This document shows positions 63,161 to 64,000 of a stretch of DNA of 64,000 bases, piece by piece. The notes under the pieces were generated by a model. It was not told where the DNA came from. It searched no databases and worked only from the letters and a program-made list of their open reading frames with translations. How positions within the stretch are numbered: position 1 is the first letter of the stretch; each line of letters opens with the position of its first letter. Where the stretch lies: contig NC_133562.1 of NCBI RefSeq assembly GCF_048773025.1, positions 30,849,501 through 30,913,500 on the forward strand. The letters run 5' to 3'. This stretch comes from Camelus bactrianus (taxonomy: Eukaryota > Chordata > Mammalia > Artiodactyla > Camelidae). The position numbers and the translations under genes were made by a program.

Positions 63161-64000
63161 ATATGGGGAGGTTCGAGCTCCAAATCGGTTTTACAGTGAA
63201 AACTGCAGGAATTTCAAACCGGCCGTAGGAATCAGACTGCGAAACCAGAGTAAAAGTTCCTGCTGCAACGCGTTCCATTTTTGCTAGATGAACGAACGTC
63301 TCTCCACATGCTCAGTTCTTAGATAAGTGTGTGTGAAAGCCGTCCTTCACCGAGCTTGTTGGGAACACAAAGCTTCTTTTCAGTTGCAAACACCACTCCA
63401 TATATATATATAGGTAGGTACTAGGTCCAACTCGGTTTTACAGTGAAAACTGCAGGAACTTCATACCGGCACTAGGAAACAGACTTAGAACCAGTGTAAA
63501 GTTCCTCCTGCAATCCGTTCCCTTTGTGCTAGATGAACGAACGTCTCTCCACATGCTCAGTTCTGAGAGATATGTGTATTTGAAAGCCGTCCTTCAACTA
63601 GCTTGTTGGGAACACAAAGTTTCTTTTCATTTGCAAACAACACTCCATACATATATATGGGTAGGTACGAGCTACAACTCGGTGTCACAGTGAAAACTGC
63701 AAGAACTTCAAACCGGCACTAGGAAGCAGACTGAGAAACCAGAGTAAAAGTTTATCCTGCAACCCGTTCCCTTTGTGCTAGATGAACGAACGTCTCTCCA
63801 AATGCTCAGTTCTGAGAGACAAGTGGGTGTGAAAGCCGTCCTTCACCTAGCTTGTTGGGAACACAAAGTTTCTTTTCATTTGCAAACAACACTCCATACA
63901 TATATATGGGTAGGTACTAGCTCCAACTCAGTTTTACAGTGAAAACTGCAAGAACTTCAAACCGGCACTAGGAAACAGACTGAGAAACCAGAGTACAATT
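63161..64000 (+). repeat. 4-monomer HOR unit, copy 2, cut by window end
   Basis: Near-identical to 62170-63010 at an offset of 991 bp (one visible difference is TCAAATCGG versus CCAACTCGG near the start). It runs off the window edge in mid-unit, so further copies may follow. Confidence 0.92.

Larger units (their letters stand above)
1..64000 (+). repeat. Tandem satellite array, ~249-bp monomer, ~256 copies
   Basis: The whole window is one satellite. The start word CTAGATGAACG recurs at 85 (as an early copy), 334, 585 and 835, giving steps of 249, 251 and 250 bp, and this spacing holds to the end. All monomers lie in the same direction and I saw no spacer, inversion, transposon or unique sequence. 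Monomers differ from one another by scattered substitutions and 1-4 base indels. Nearly every copy keeps a CTGCAG (PstI) site, so a ladder of about 249 bp would be expected. The array continues beyond both window edges. Known biology of such arrays suggests heterochromatin or a centromeric region; the sequence itself shows only the tandem structure. I do not recognise the family. Confidence 0.98.

Noticed and set aside
1-64000. CRISPR-like array because of regular repeats
   Set aside because: The repeat is the whole 249-bp unit with no short repeat alternating with unique spacers, so this is satellite DNA.
1-64000. Long terminal repeats, LINE, SINE or DNA transposon insertions
   Set aside because: I looked for departures from the 249-bp rhythm, poly-A tails, terminal inverted repeats and target-site duplications and saw none. 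All length changes are a few bases or whole monomers.
1-64000. Alpha satellite, rDNA spacer, 5S rRNA or histone repeat array
   Set aside because: Monomer length and sequence do not fit 171-bp alpha satellite, and no 5S, tRNA, rRNA or histone sequence is present in the unit.

Overview
This window is one uninterrupted satellite-DNA array. From base 1 to base 64000 a unit of about 249 bp (individual copies about 246-251 bp) repeats head to tail, always in the same orientation, roughly 256 times. I found no unique sequence, credible gene, RNA gene or transposable element, and no inverted block. Short reading frames of 60-110 codons exist on both strands, but each is the same stretch of the repeat translated again, so none is annotated as a gene. 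The architecture points to a eukaryotic chromosome, most likely pericentromeric, centromeric or other constitutive heterochromatin resolved by long reads. I do not recognise the repeat family and cannot name the species or clade from sequence alone.

An average monomer, read from its CTAG-ATGAACG start, holds: a GAACGAACG box; a short CTCAG-TT-CTGAG dyad; a GTGTGTGTGAAAGCC stretch; CTAGCTTGTTGGGAACACAAAG; a T-rich stretch; a palindromic TA core (CATATATATG, expanded to an 18-bp perfect palindrome in one subfamily); AGCTCCAACTCGG; TTTTACAGTGAAAACTGCAGG with a PstI site; CCGGCACTAGGAAACAGACTGAG; and CCTGCAACCCGTTCC before the next CTAG. Monomers fall into at least two classes with linked diagnostic variants.

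The layout is a mosaic of higher-order repeats (HORs). 1-1645 is a truncated copy of a 9-monomer HOR. 1646-7300 is a patchwork of older monomers with internal duplications. 7300-17458 is the main HOR block: a partial and a complete 8-monomer unit (1999 bp), then three consecutive 9-monomer units (2245 bp each) that look nearly identical. 17543-18294 is a fresh triplication of one 251-bp monomer. 18310-20280 repeats part of the 5-7 kb patchwork. 20280-25020 is a 7-monomer version (1747 bp) of the same HOR. 25025-50890 is a longer-period, more diverged domain that contains a recent 12-monomer duplication (2985 bp) at 41735-47705. 50890-64000 is a third domain with a 6-monomer duplication (about 1.49 kb) at 57745-60722 and a 4-monomer repeat (about 991 bp) from 62170 that runs off the window end.

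There is no gene cooperation to describe. The interest lies in how the array evolved (monomer-precise deletions, nested HOR lengths, exchange between domains) and in short motifs that may matter for chromatin: conserved dyads, an interrupted CENP-B-box-like element, and weak pol III box resemblances.
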